DNA of 32,413 bases from Hyphomicrobiales bacterium (lineage in GTDB: Bacteria; Pseudomonadota; Alphaproteobacteria; Rhizobiales; Rhizobiaceae). Both the position numbers and the translations under genes were made by a program. Position 1 is the stretch's first letter; every line of letters starts with the position of its first letter. The stretch spans positions 1 to 32,413 of the forward strand of contig UCJH01000087.1 of NCBI GenBank assembly GCA_900472785.1. The letters run 5' to 3'. Positions 15,763 through 24,299 of the stretch are shown here, one piece after another. The notes under the pieces were generated by a model. That model saw nothing but the letters and a program-made list of their open reading frames with translations, searched no databases and was not told the DNA's origin.

Positions 15763-16791
15763 TTAGCGACCGGCATTGGTAAAACCGGTGAGGAACGAGG
15801 TGAGGTTGTCGGAAAGCGCATCGCAAAGGTAACCGCCTTCCTGGACGATGACGCTCGGCAAGCCGAGTGTGGCGATTGCCTGTGCAATTTTCGCAAAGCC
15901 CGGCGTCGAAACCGATAGTCCACCAAACGGATCGTGCTCGTAGGCATCCAGACCAAGCGCCACCACCAAGGCATCCGGCGCATAGGCCTCGATCCGGCGC
16001 AAGGCAACAGACAAGGCCTGCAGAAAACCCTCATCGCCAGTCTTGCGCGGCAGCGGAAGGTTATGGTTGTAGCCAAGGCCCAACCCCTCGCCGCGCTCGT
16101 CGGCATGGCCCCAGAAGAACGGATAGAAGCGTACCGGATCGGCATGCAGAGAAACCGTCAGGACATCGCCGCGACCGTAGAAGATCCCCTGCGTGCCATT
16201 GCCGTGGTGCAGGTCGACATCGAGGATAGCCACGCGCCTGCCGCCTTTCAGCAGATGCTGTGCGGCGATCGCGGAATTGTTCAGAAAGCAGAAACCGCCG
16301 GCGACATCGGCAAAGGCATGGTGCCCCGGCGGGCGGCAAAGCGCATAAGCGGAACGGTCGCCGGCGAGAACGGCATCTGCCGCCTCGATCGCGCTCCACG
16401 CGCTCCAGCAGGCGCTGATCCAGGTATCTGCGGAAATCGGGCAGGCCGTATCGGCCATGTGGTAGCCCGCCTGCCCGACCGCGGAGGCGGGATAGCTGCC
16501 GCTGCGGGCGAGCGGATGAATGTTGGGAATGACCTCTTCCGACGCGCCCTCGATCCTCTGCCAGCGCAGGAATATGTTCTGCAGGAATTCCAGATACTCC
16601 GGCGTATGCACGGCCGCGATGGGTTTCAGCCCGTGATTGCGCGGCCGGTGAATTTCCGAACCGGCGGCCTTCGCCCCCGCCAGCAGCCGCTCGATTCGTT
16701 CCGGTTTTTCCGGATTTGGCTGCGGCGCGCCGCTCGACAGGAACATCTTCGGATCATGCGTCTTCTGCTCGTCGGCATAGAAGGTCTTCAC
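15763..16791 (-). CDS. Acetylpolyamine amidohydrolase / HDAC-family deacetylase
   Basis: A 342-residue zinc deacetylase of the bacterial HDAC/acetylpolyamine amidohydrolase (APAH) family. From the chosen start the residues are: general-base pair His157/His158 in RPPGHHAF, zinc ligands Asp193 and His195 in LDVDLHHGNG, third ligand Asp282 in GLDAYEHDPFGG, and transition-state Tyr321 in EGGY. All catalytic residues are present. I use GTG 16791 because family proteins begin MKTFY-like there; GTG 16809 adds six residues and lies 6 bp after the GNAT stop. It is the last gene of the operon with the GNAT, BKACE, aminotransferase and DMFase-like genes. APAH enzymes remove acetyl groups from acetylputrescine, acetylcadaverine or similar amines; the substrate here is not known. 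Confidence 0.9.
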   Translation of the reverse strand: MKTFYADEQKTHDPKMFLSSGAPQPNPEKPERIERLLAGAKAAGSEIHRPRNHGLKPIAAVHTPEYLEFLQNIFLRWQRIEGASEEVIPNIHPLARSGSYPASAVGQAGYHMADTACPISADTWISACWSAWSAIEAADAVLAGDRSAYALCRPPGHHAFADVAGGFCFLNNSAIAAQHLLKGGRRVAILDVDLHHGNGTQGIFYGRGDVLTVSLHADPVRFYPFFWGHADERGEGLGLGYNHNLPLPRKTGDEGFLQALSVALRRIEAYAPDALVVALGLDAYEHDPFGGLSVSTPGFAKIAQAIATLGLPSVIVQEGGYLCDALSDNLTSFLTGFTNAGR

Positions 16792-16815
16792 AGGCTTTGC
16801 CTTTCGCACATCATC

Positions 16816-17319
16816 TCAGACACCACTCTCATGCTGGCCGGCCAGCGCCTCGAAGGCATCGCCATGGACGGCGTGGATATGCTCGTCCTTTGACCATTGA
16901 AGCCCCATGCGTTCGTAGAAATGCTGCGCCGACACATTCTTCGCATCGACGGACAGACGCAGATAGGCACCGCCGTTTTCCCGCACATGGGCAGCTGTTG
17001 CCCGAAGCAGGGCGACGCCGATGCCGGCACCGCGGAAGTCTTCGCCGACCACGATATCCTGAATATAGGCGCCTGGCCGGCCGCGCCATGTCGAGAAACT
17101 CGGAAAGAACAGCGACATGCCCGCGAACGACCCGCCAACCTCGGCGATCAGCACCATGAAGGCGGGTCGGTCCCCGAAGCCATGGCGGCGGATATCGGCA
17201 GGCGTCGCCGTGACCTTTTCTTCCTCGCCGACATGGCGGGCGATCATCATAAGCCCGGAATGGATGATGTCGGCGTCGCCGGCTTCGGCCAACCGGATGC
17301 GCAGGGGAGCGTCTACCAT
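16816..17319 (-). CDS. GNAT-family N-acetyltransferase
   Basis: A 167-residue GCN5-related acetyltransferase. The acetyl-CoA loop is IVVGEDFRGAGIGVALLRA (about 90-108, RGAGIG pyrophosphate motif), and the C-terminal motif B region NVSAQHFYERMGLQ (about 127-140) completes the fold. It likely acetylates a small amine. The ATG at 17319 overlaps the BKACE stop by 1 nt (TGATG), and the downstream deacetylase follows within a few bp. Having an acetyltransferase beside a deacetylase suggests that the operon handles an amine that is acetylated and deacetylated; this is inference. Confidence 0.88.
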   Translation of the reverse strand: MVDAPLRIRLAEAGDADIIHSGLMMIARHVGEEEKVTATPADIRRHGFGDRPAFMVLIAEVGGSFAGMSLFFPSFSTWRGRPGAYIQDIVVGEDFRGAGIGVALLRATAAHVRENGGAYLRLSVDAKNVSAQHFYERMGLQWSKDEHIHAVHGDAFEALAGQHESGV

Positions 17320-18248
17320 CAGAACGCCACCCGATCGCCGCCCTTGAGCGCAAGGATCGTGCGCGCCTCGTCGGGTGTCGCAACCTCCAGCGACAGGTTT
17401 TCAAGGATGGTACGGATGCGCGCCACCTGCTCGGCATTGGACTTCGCCAGTTCGCCGCGGCCGAGATAAAGGCTGTCCTCCAGCCCAACCCGCACATTGC
17501 CTTTCATTGTCGCCCCCATGGTGATCAGCGGCATCTGCTGGCGTCCAGCCGCCAGCACCGAGAAACGATACTGGTCGCCGAACAACTTGTCTGCAATGCG
17601 CTTCATATGCATCAGGTTCTCCGGATCGGCACCGATGCCGCCGAGAATGCCAAGCACGAACTGGATGAACAGCGGCCCTTTGACAAGCCCCCGGTCATGA
17701 AAATGCTTCAGCGTGTAGAGGTGGCCAACATCATAGCATTCGAACTCGAAACGCGTGCCGCAGCCTTCGCCGAGCTGCTGCAGGATGCTTTCGATATCGG
17801 CGAAGGTGTTCTTGAAGATCGTGCCGCGCGTCGCTTCCAGCAGCTTTGGCTCCCATTCGTGCTTCCAGACCATATCGGCCTTGGCGAGCGGGAAGATACC
17901 GAAATTCATCGAGCCCATGTTGAGCGAGCACATTTCCGGCTCGGCCCGCAAGGCTGCGGCCAACCGGTCTTCCAGCGTCATCAGCGAACTTCCACCCGTC
18001 GATATGTTGATGACCGCATCCGTCGCCTGCTTGATGCGGGGCAGGAACTGCATGAATACCGCCGGGTCAGCCGTCGGCCGGCCATCGTCCGGATTGCGTG
18101 CATGCAGATGCAGGATGGAGGCCCCGGCCTCGGCGGCGGCAATCGCCTGTTCCGCAATCTCGTCCGGCGTCACCGGAAGATGCGGGCTCATGGATGGCGT
18201 ATGCACGGAGCCGGTGACCGCGCAGGTGATGATGACCTTGTTTTTCAC
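17319..18248 (-). CDS. BKACE family enzyme (3-keto-5-aminohexanoate cleavage-type)
   Basis: A 309-residue beta-keto acid cleavage enzyme (PF05853, formerly DUF849), a zinc-dependent TIM barrel that condenses a beta-keto acid with acetyl-CoA to give acetoacetate and a CoA ester. Visible landmarks are the N-terminal IITCAVTGSVHTPSMSPHLP, the zinc pair His47/His49 in ILHLHARNPDDGRP, INISTGGS, LGILGGIGADPENL and the C-terminal VRVGLEDSLYLGRGELAKSN. The start is GTG 18248 (GAGGGG upstream), 11 bp after the aminotransferase stop; a longer frame upstream is read-through. BKACE members differ widely in substrate, and the one used here cannot be read from motifs. It shares its stop with the GNAT start. 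Confidence 0.92.
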   Translation of the reverse strand: MKNKVIITCAVTGSVHTPSMSPHLPVTPDEIAEQAIAAAEAGASILHLHARNPDDGRPTADPAVFMQFLPRIKQATDAVINISTGGSSLMTLEDRLAAALRAEPEMCSLNMGSMNFGIFPLAKADMVWKHEWEPKLLEATRGTIFKNTFADIESILQQLGEGCGTRFEFECYDVGHLYTLKHFHDRGLVKGPLFIQFVLGILGGIGADPENLMHMKRIADKLFGDQYRFSVLAAGRQQMPLITMGATMKGNVRVGLEDSLYLGRGELAKSNAEQVARIRTILENLSLEVATPDEARTILALKGGDRVAF

Positions 18249-18259
18249 CGTTTCACCCC

Positions 18260-19615
18260 TCACCCGTTGACCGGCAGATCGAGGTCCCGTGCCAGAACCT
18301 CCAGCGCATCGCCGAGAATGGAGACCATTTCGCCGACTTGCTCGGCGTTGATGATGAGGGGTGGCGCCAGAATGAAATTGTCGGCTTCGATGCCATCGCC
18401 CCGGATGCGCCGCGAATAAATGATCAGGCCGCGTTCGTAGCAGAGATCGACGAGCCGCTGGTTGGTGCCCTTGGACTTGGGCAGAGATTCGAAAGTGACG
18501 GGATTGGCGACCAGATCGGCGCCGAGCAGCAGACCCTTGCCGCGCACCCCGGCGATGAACGGAAACCGCTTCGAAAGCCGTTCCATTTCGCCTTTCAGCA
18601 AATCGCCCATGGCCGTCGCATTGCCCTCGCAATCCAGCCGTTCCATTTCTTCCATCACCGCCAGACCGGCCGCGCAGGCGAGTGGATTGCCGGCATAGGT
18701 ATAGCCGTGCTGGAAGCCACCCATGTCGAGCACCGGCTTCACCAGCCGCGACGAAGCGGCCATGGCCCCAAGCGCTGCATAGCCGGAGCCGATGCCCTTC
18801 GACATCGTGACGATATCAGGCGTGCAATTCCAATGATCGCCGCCGAGATAGCGGCCGGTGCGCGCCGCACCGCTCATCACCTCGTCATGGATGAGAAGGA
18901 TGCCGTATTTGTCGCAGATTTCGCGGATGCGGGCGAAGTAGCTATCCGGCGGAACGAGGGCTGCGGTCGCGGCGCCGCCGATCGGCTCCATAATGAAGGC
19001 GACGACGCTGTCTGCCCCCTCCTCCAGGATTTTTGCCTCCAGCATGTCGGCATAGCGCAGTCCGCGCTCTTCCATCGAAAGATTGTCGCGGTCGCGATAG
19101 GCGCGTGGCGCCGGGATCGCAGGCATCGGCTGGATCTGCGGCGCGAAGGTCTCGGTCAGCGCCAGGTCGCCGGTGACGCCGAGCGCCCCCATCGTGCCGC
19201 CGTGATAGGACGGGAACCGGCAAATGACCTTCCAGCGCTTTGTCTGACCGGTGGCGACCGCCCATTGGCGGGCGAGCTTGATGGCAGATTCAACAGCTTC
19301 GGAACCACCGGAGACGAAGAAGATCCGGTCGAGATCGCCGGGCATCTTGCCCGCCATGCGCCGCGCCAGTTCCTCGGCCGGTTCGTTTTCGAAATGCAGG
19401 CGGTAGGCAAACGTGGTCTTTTCCATCTGCCGCTTCATCGCCTCGATCACATGTCGGTTGCCGTGGCCGATATTGCTGACCATCGGGCCGCTCGACCCGT
19501 CGATGAAACGCCTTCCGTCGGCTGTCCAGAAGTAGATGCCCTCGGCGCGATCGACCAGAGGGCGACGCAGGCGCGTTACATAGAAGAGATGGGAGGCCGG
19601 ACGATCGATGCTCAT
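18260..19615 (-). CDS. Class III PLP-dependent aminotransferase
   Basis: A 451-residue aminotransferase of fold type I, class III (omega-amino acid / beta-alanine:pyruvate / acetylornithine group). Landmarks: SGGSEAVESAIKLAR (102-116), YHGGTMGALG (137-146), LIHDEVMSGAARTG (241-254, with Asp244 contacting the PLP pyridine N) and the Schiff-base Lys273 in TMSKGIGSGY. These enzymes move an amino group from an omega- or beta-amino acid, or a diamine, to pyruvate or 2-oxoglutarate. It starts 19 bp after the DMFase-like stop and ends 11 bp before BKACE. A plausible role is to turn a beta-amino acid into the beta-keto acid that BKACE cleaves. Confidence 0.92.
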   Translation of the reverse strand: MSIDRPASHLFYVTRLRRPLVDRAEGIYFWTADGRRFIDGSSGPMVSNIGHGNRHVIEAMKRQMEKTTFAYRLHFENEPAEELARRMAGKMPGDLDRIFFVSGGSEAVESAIKLARQWAVATGQTKRWKVICRFPSYHGGTMGALGVTGDLALTETFAPQIQPMPAIPAPRAYRDRDNLSMEERGLRYADMLEAKILEEGADSVVAFIMEPIGGAATAALVPPDSYFARIREICDKYGILLIHDEVMSGAARTGRYLGGDHWNCTPDIVTMSKGIGSGYAALGAMAASSRLVKPVLDMGGFQHGYTYAGNPLACAAGLAVMEEMERLDCEGNATAMGDLLKGEMERLSKRFPFIAGVRGKGLLLGADLVANPVTFESLPKSKGTNQRLVDLCYERGLIIYSRRIRGDGIEADNFILAPPLIINAEQVGEMVSILGDALEVLARDLDLPVNG

Positions 19616-19634
19616 GAAATTTTCTCTGTCGGAT

Positions 19635-21272
19635 TTATCGGTTGAGATAACGGTTCAGGACGTTGGCAGTGACGCGTTCGACCATGGCGTCGTTGCGCAA
19701 AAGCCCTGCCACCCATTCGCAGGTACCGGCGTGGAAGACCTCTCCCCCACCGCGCCTGAAATTGACGATCATGCCGTTGCTGTAGCGAACCTTTTCCATG
19801 TTCTCGTCGCTGGCCTCGCCATAAAGCGTCTCGGCGATGAAGCGGCCATCTTCGTCGCCGAAGAACTGGTCTTCCGGTGACAGGATATCGCTTTCCTCCA
19901 CCTGGCTCGCCATGCCCAACGCCAGGATTTCCAGACCTTCGGGCGCGCCGCTATCGGCCGCGGGATAAGGCAGGCCGTGGCGGATCTCGTAGGAAAGGCC
20001 ATCGACCTCATAGCCATAGATGTGGCTGTCGGCACCGAGCACGTCGCCATAGAACAGGCCGGTTCCGGCGAAAGCCCAATGGCCGGGACGATAGATGGGG
20101 AACCCCTTGACGCCGCGCGGCGCACAGCCGCCCCAGCCGGCATAGACGCCGTTGGTGGCATTCAGCCCAAAGGTCAGCGCGCCGGGCCTGCCGATTTCCG
20201 GCGCTTCCCAGGAGTTTGTGGCGCGCGTCACGTCGCCGTTTGTATAGAAAGGATCTTGCCTGCGGGCGACATATTTGTAGCAGACCTGTCGCTGGCCCTC
20301 GTCCTCCAGCCGCGTCTGCCACATGAAATTGCCGGCAAAGCGCGCAACGCGGCCGCCCTTGTCGACATAGGCATCGATCGCGTCGCGCATCTCCCAGGTC
20401 CAGTATTCGTCGTGACCGACGCAAACGACACAATCATAGCCGTCGAGCAGTTCGGGGCGGAAATGCAGCTCGTCCTGCGAGATCAGGTCGATTCCGTAGC
20501 CCCGCCGTTCGGCCCAGCGGAAGAAATGACTGTCGTAGCTCGCCCAGCCGGACGAGGCGTATTTCTTGGAATAGCCATTGGCATAGGCCCATTCCATATG
20601 CGGATAGCGCGGGATCGTGCCGGGCGGCAGGCTCACAGTCAGTGGCACGCGCGGGGCCTCCGGCGGCAGGACCACGAAGCCGCGGCACCAGGGGCGCTCG
20701 CGGCTGACAGTGGTTGCAAACTGATCGCGGTTCGGCCCGGTGATGCCCTGATAATGATTGGAGCCGCCCCAGGTGTTGTAGGCAGCCCAGGTTCCGGTCG
20801 CCGCCACCTGCAGGATGCGGCCCGGTTTCGGCCCGGCATTCGGAAGGACGATGATCAGATGATGGCAGCGGATCGGCTTGCCGTCACGGCCATCGGCTGT
20901 CAGCGTGATGCGATAGGCGCCGGACGGCCAGCTTTCATGGATTTGGAACGTGAAGGACGGCTCCCAGCCGCAGCCCAGTACGGAGCACTGCTCCGGCGTC
21001 TCCTGCCAGACCGTCGCAATGCCATCAGTGCCGTAGACGCTCGTCTCGACACCCCCGTCCCGGACGATTTCCATCCGGCAGGAGGAGGCCGTTGAGCTGA
21101 TATGAAGATCCACCGTCGCGCCGCGCGCATAGGCAAAGGCGCGCGTATAGCACCAGATCTCGCCGCGCGCACCGTCCATGCCCGGCGTCTCGTAATAATG
21201 CCCGCGCACGGCATGGCGCCGCTCCTCGACGCTCAGCCCGAAATCGGGAAACGGATCGGTCGCTTCTGCCAC
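19635..21272 (-). CDS. N,N-dimethylformamidase large-subunit-like protein
   Basis: A 545-residue protein resembling the beta (large) subunit of N,N-dimethylformamidase, a mononuclear-iron amidohydrolase using two Tyr and one carboxylate. Recognisable stretches are GTWAAYNTWGGSNHY, a core with YDCVVCVGHDEYWTWEMRDA and the GGRVARFAGNFMWQTRLE segment, which look like a glutamine-amidotransferase-like fold. It is shorter than the roughly 760-residue Paracoccus subunit, and no small-subunit gene is adjacent, so the natural substrate may not be dimethylformamide. I could not place the iron ligands with certainty. No signal peptide is seen. The start is GTG 21272 with GAGGAC 6 nt upstream. It heads the five-gene operon, 131 bp after bioZ. 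Confidence 0.82.
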   Translation of the reverse strand: MAEATDPFPDFGLSVEERRHAVRGHYYETPGMDGARGEIWCYTRAFAYARGATVDLHISSTASSCRMEIVRDGGVETSVYGTDGIATVWQETPEQCSVLGCGWEPSFTFQIHESWPSGAYRITLTADGRDGKPIRCHHLIIVLPNAGPKPGRILQVAATGTWAAYNTWGGSNHYQGITGPNRDQFATTVSRERPWCRGFVVLPPEAPRVPLTVSLPPGTIPRYPHMEWAYANGYSKKYASSGWASYDSHFFRWAERRGYGIDLISQDELHFRPELLDGYDCVVCVGHDEYWTWEMRDAIDAYVDKGGRVARFAGNFMWQTRLEDEGQRQVCYKYVARRQDPFYTNGDVTRATNSWEAPEIGRPGALTFGLNATNGVYAGWGGCAPRGVKGFPIYRPGHWAFAGTGLFYGDVLGADSHIYGYEVDGLSYEIRHGLPYPAADSGAPEGLEILALGMASQVEESDILSPEDQFFGDEDGRFIAETLYGEASDENMEKVRYSNGMIVNFRRGGGEVFHAGTCEWVAGLLRNDAMVERVTANVLNRYLNR

Positions 21273-21403
21273 GCACAGTCCTCACATCTTCCATCCGCAA
21301 CGCATATGCGCATGTCCGGGAGAGAATGACGGCGGATGAGGCCGGCTGCAAATACATAGTGGCAATGGGGCCCATAAGCCGGGAGAATGCAGATGCGTGA
21401 TCC

Positions 21404-22387
21404 TCAGACAACCATGACGCAGGCGCCGCCTGTCAACCCCGCGCCTGCCGCCGTCAGCAGCAGTTTTTCGCCCACCGCGAAAGGCCGCTGGCGATGGGCG
21501 AGCGACAGGGACAACGGAATGGTCGCAGCCGACGAATTGCCGTAATCCTCGATGGTTCGCACAGCCCGTTGCGGATCGATCCGCAAGCCGACACAGACCG
21601 CATCGGAAATCCGGCCATTGGCCTGGTGCGGCACGAAACGGTCGATTTCCCCGGCGTCCGCACCGGCCCGGGCAAGCGCGCGGCCGGCGCAATCCGTCAT
21701 CATCTGAACAGCCTGGCTGAACATCTCCCGGCCATCCAGCATCGTCATCAGGCATTCCGCGGCTGCCACGTTCGGGCCGAAGGGACGGCTGCTGCCGCCG
21801 GCCGCAATCGATATCAGATCGTAGTGGCCCCCATCGGAAGCGAGATCCGTTCCGATTACGCCCTGCCCCGGATTGTCAGAGGGGACAAGGACAACGGCGC
21901 CCGCCGCATCGGCAAAGAGAACCGCGGTGCCGCGCTCCACCGGATTGATGCGCCGGCTGAGGATGTTGGCCGCAACCACCAGCACCGGCCGGCCCTGAGC
22001 TCGAACGAAGCCGTCGGCGAGCGTCAGCGCGTAGAGAAATCCCGAACAGGCCCCAGCAAGGTCGATCGCTCCGGAATTTGGCAGTCCAAGCTTGTGCGCG
22101 AGCAGCGGACCGGACGGCGGCAGCAGATGATCCGGCGTCGAGGTGGCCAGCAGCGTCAGAGCAATCTCACCGCGCCCGACGCCCGCATCATCAAGCGCCA
22201 TCGCCCCGGCTTCGGCGGCAAGACCGGTCAGCGTATCGCCATCCGCCGCCCATCGTCGCGACCGGATGCCGGTTCGGCGCTCGATCCATCCGGGCTCGAG
22301 ATCGAGCTGCCGTTCGATCTCGTCATTCCCGACGCAGCGATCCGGCACCGCATGCCCAAAACCGGCGATCCGGCTGGAACAGCTCAC
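21404..22387 (-). CDS. bioZ: BioZ, KAS III-like enzyme of pimeloyl-moiety synthesis
   Basis: A 327-residue beta-ketoacyl-ACP synthase III homologue. The thiolase-fold catalytic triad is complete: Cys114 in [13 protein letters not shown], His254 in VPHQANGR and Asn284 in [11 protein letters not shown]. In Agrobacterium and relatives BioZ joins glutaryl-CoA with malonyl-ACP, an alternative to BioC/BioH; no bioC or bioH is visible here. The start is GTG 22387, which overlaps the bioA stop in GTGA by 4 nt and fits the family length; the frame is open for 18 more codons inside bioA. It is the last gene of bioBFDAZ. Identification as BioZ rather than FabH rests on the operon. Confidence 0.93.
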   Translation of the reverse strand: MSCSSRIAGFGHAVPDRCVGNDEIERQLDLEPGWIERRTGIRSRRWAADGDTLTGLAAEAGAMALDDAGVGRGEIALTLLATSTPDHLLPPSGPLLAHKLGLPNSGAIDLAGACSGFLYALTLADGFVRAQGRPVLVVAANILSRRINPVERGTAVLFADAAGAVVLVPSDNPGQGVIGTDLASDGGHYDLISIAAGGSSRPFGPNVAAAECLMTMLDGREMFSQAVQMMTDCAGRALARAGADAGEIDRFVPHQANGRISDAVCVGLRIDPQRAVRTIEDYGNSSAATIPLSLSLAHRQRPFAVGEKLLLTAAGAGLTGGACVMVV

Positions 22388-23664
22388 AACGAACCCACTG
22401 CGGCAAGCGCGGCCGCCTCTTCGATTGCGGAATAGACACAATCCAGTTCCTCGGCTGTCACGCAGTAGGGCGGCATCAGATAGATGACATTACCCAGCGG
22501 CCGGATCAGCAGATTGCGTTTCCGGAAGAAGGCGCGTAGGCGTGGGCCGATTTCGGCAAGATAGCCCCCTGCCGGAACATCCAAGTCGAGCGCGACGATC
22601 GTGCCGGTGCGGCGGGCGTCGGCGAAATGACGATTGTTCCGAAACGGCGCCAGCCGTTCCTCCTGCATCGCCGACAGCGCATTGATGCGTTCGGCGACCG
22701 GTTCGTTCTTCCAGACCTCGAGATTGGCAAGGGCTGCGGCGCAGGCGATCGGGTTGGCCGTGTAGGAGCTGGAATGGAAGAAGGTCCGGCGCCGGTCCGT
22801 GGAAAGATGCGCATCGAAGATCGCGGCGGTGCAGAGGGTCGCCGCGAGCGGCAAGGCGCCGCCGGTCAGGCCCTTCGAGGTACAGAGGATATCGGGCACG
22901 ATCCCGGCCTGCTCGCAGGCAAACATGGTTCCGGTCCGGCCCCAGCCGGTCATGACTTCGTCTGCGATCAAAAGGCTCTGGTGACGTTCCGCGATCCGCT
23001 TCAGCTCGGCGAGAACCGTAGCGGGATACATCTTCATGCCGCCGGCACCGAGAACCAGCGGCTCGACCAAAAGTGCAGCAACCTGGCCCGTAGCGCAGAA
23101 GGTTTCGAAGGCACCGAGCGTATCCTGCTCGTGGCCGGGTGTTGGAAACGGCAGGCGATCGACGCCGAAGAGAAGCGGCTCATAGGCCGCATTGAAGGCA
23201 CCGCGCTCTCCCGTCGACATGGTCCCGATCGTGTCGCCATGATAGCCGTGCTCCATGACCACGACACGGCGGCGGGGCGCGCCGGAATTGTGGAAGAAGC
23301 CCAGCGCCATCTTTAGCGCCACCTCGACGCAGGTCGAACCGCTGTCGGAATAGAACACATGCGCAAGGCCGGTCGGCGCGATATCGATCAGGCCTGCTGC
23401 CAGCGCCTCGGCCGGCTCGTGGGTATATTCGGCGAAAATGATCTGGTCATAGGCTTCGGAAGAGTCGCGGATGGCCTGCATGATCGCCGGATGGCGGTGA
23501 CCGTGGGTGATGACCCACCAGGACGAAATCGCGTCGAGAATGCGGTTGCCCTGCGCATCGACCAGATAGGCGCCCTCGGTGCGGACGATGCGCTTCATCA
23601 CCGGCTCGAGCGCATGCTGGGTGAATGGATGCCAGACCGGCGAGTGGGACGTTGCGGGGCTCAA
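22384..23664 (-). CDS. bioA: Adenosylmethionine-8-amino-7-oxononanoate aminotransferase
   Basis: A 426-residue class III PLP aminotransferase that converts 8-amino-7-oxononanoate (KAPA) to 7,8-diaminononanoate (DAPA) using S-adenosylmethionine as amino donor. Landmarks: WHPFTQH (11-17), [13 protein letters not shown] (47-59) with the aromatic pair of the active site, [29 protein letters not shown] and the PLP Lys264 in [17 protein letters not shown]. The length matches E. coli BioA (429). Both ends overlap neighbours by 4 nt: ATGA with bioD upstream and GTGA with bioZ downstream. Confidence 0.96.
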   Translation of the reverse strand: MSPATSHSPVWHPFTQHALEPVMKRIVRTEGAYLVDAQGNRILDAISSWWVITHGHRHPAIMQAIRDSSEAYDQIIFAEYTHEPAEALAAGLIDIAPTGLAHVFYSDSGSTCVEVALKMALGFFHNSGAPRRRVVVMEHGYHGDTIGTMSTGERGAFNAAYEPLLFGVDRLPFPTPGHEQDTLGAFETFCATGQVAALLVEPLVLGAGGMKMYPATVLAELKRIAERHQSLLIADEVMTGWGRTGTMFACEQAGIVPDILCTSKGLTGGALPLAATLCTAAIFDAHLSTDRRRTFFHSSSYTANPIACAAALANLEVWKNEPVAERINALSAMQEERLAPFRNNRHFADARRTGTIVALDLDVPAGGYLAEIGPRLRAFFRKRNLLIRPLGNVIYLMPPYCVTAEELDCVYSAIEEAAALAAVGSL

Positions 23665-24299
23665 GGCTTTGCCTCCTGAAAGCGGGCAAGTTCGAAGTAA
23701 CTGGAGAAAGCCTGGCGAAGGGTCTCCGGCGTCAGCGGATCGAGCCGCGGCAGGCGACCCAGAACCGGCGCTCCGCCCATTGTCGCGATGATCGCCTGGG
23801 TTTCCGCCTGCTCGTCGCCGATGAAGGCGATCCCGAAGACCGGTATCGCCCGGCGATGCAGAGCCTCGAGCGACAGCAGCGTGTGATTGATCGTCCCAAG
23901 CCCCGTGCGGGCACAGAGAATGACGGGGATCTGCCAGCGGGTGAAGACGTCGGCAAACAAAACATGATCCGTCAGCGGCACGAGCAGGCCGCCCGCTCCT
24001 TCGATCACCAAAGGTCCATCGATTGCAGGGGGCAGCAAAGTCTCCGGTCGGATCATCACGCCGTCGAGGCGCGCGGCAAGATGCGGCGATACCGGTGTCT
24101 TCAGGCGGTAGGCCTCCGGCAGGACGTGGCTGGCCGGAAGTGCGGCAAGCCGGCGAACGGTCTCACTGTCGGTCTCCTCTTCCAGCCCGGACTGCACCGG
24201 TTTCCAGTAATGCGCTTCCAGCGCACCCGCGAGCCCGGCGGCAAATACGGTCTTGCCGATGCCGGTATCGGTGCCCGTGACGACGAAACGCGGCATCAT
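23661..24299 (-). CDS. bioD: Dethiobiotin synthetase
   Basis: A 212-residue ATP-dependent carboxylase that closes the ureido ring of dethiobiotin from DAPA and CO2. The P-loop [15 protein letters not shown] (about 8-22), the substrate KPVQSG motif, [12 protein letters not shown] and the [14 protein letters not shown] stretch are all typical of BioD. Length is close to E. coli (225). The start is ATGATG at 24299; the first ATG overlaps the bioF stop by 4 nt (ATGA). The upstream frame runs further but is inside bioF. Its stop overlaps the bioA start. Confidence 0.95.
   Translation of the reverse strand: MMPRFVVTGTDTGIGKTVFAAGLAGALEAHYWKPVQSGLEEETDSETVRRLAALPASHVLPEAYRLKTPVSPHLAARLDGVMIRPETLLPPAIDGPLVIEGAGGLLVPLTDHVLFADVFTRWQIPVILCARTGLGTINHTLLSLEALHRRAIPVFGIAFIGDEQAETQAIIATMGGAPVLGRLPRLDPLTPETLRQAFSSYFELARFQEAKP

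Noticed and set aside
18338-19645. Plus-strand 435-residue ORF over the aminotransferase
   Set aside because: High Arg/His/Asp antisense shadow; the aminotransferase on the other strand has all family motifs.
21404-22441. Housekeeping fabH instead of bioZ
   Set aside because: The sequence alone cannot separate them, but position as last gene of a 4-nt-overlapping bioBFDAZ operon fits BioZ.
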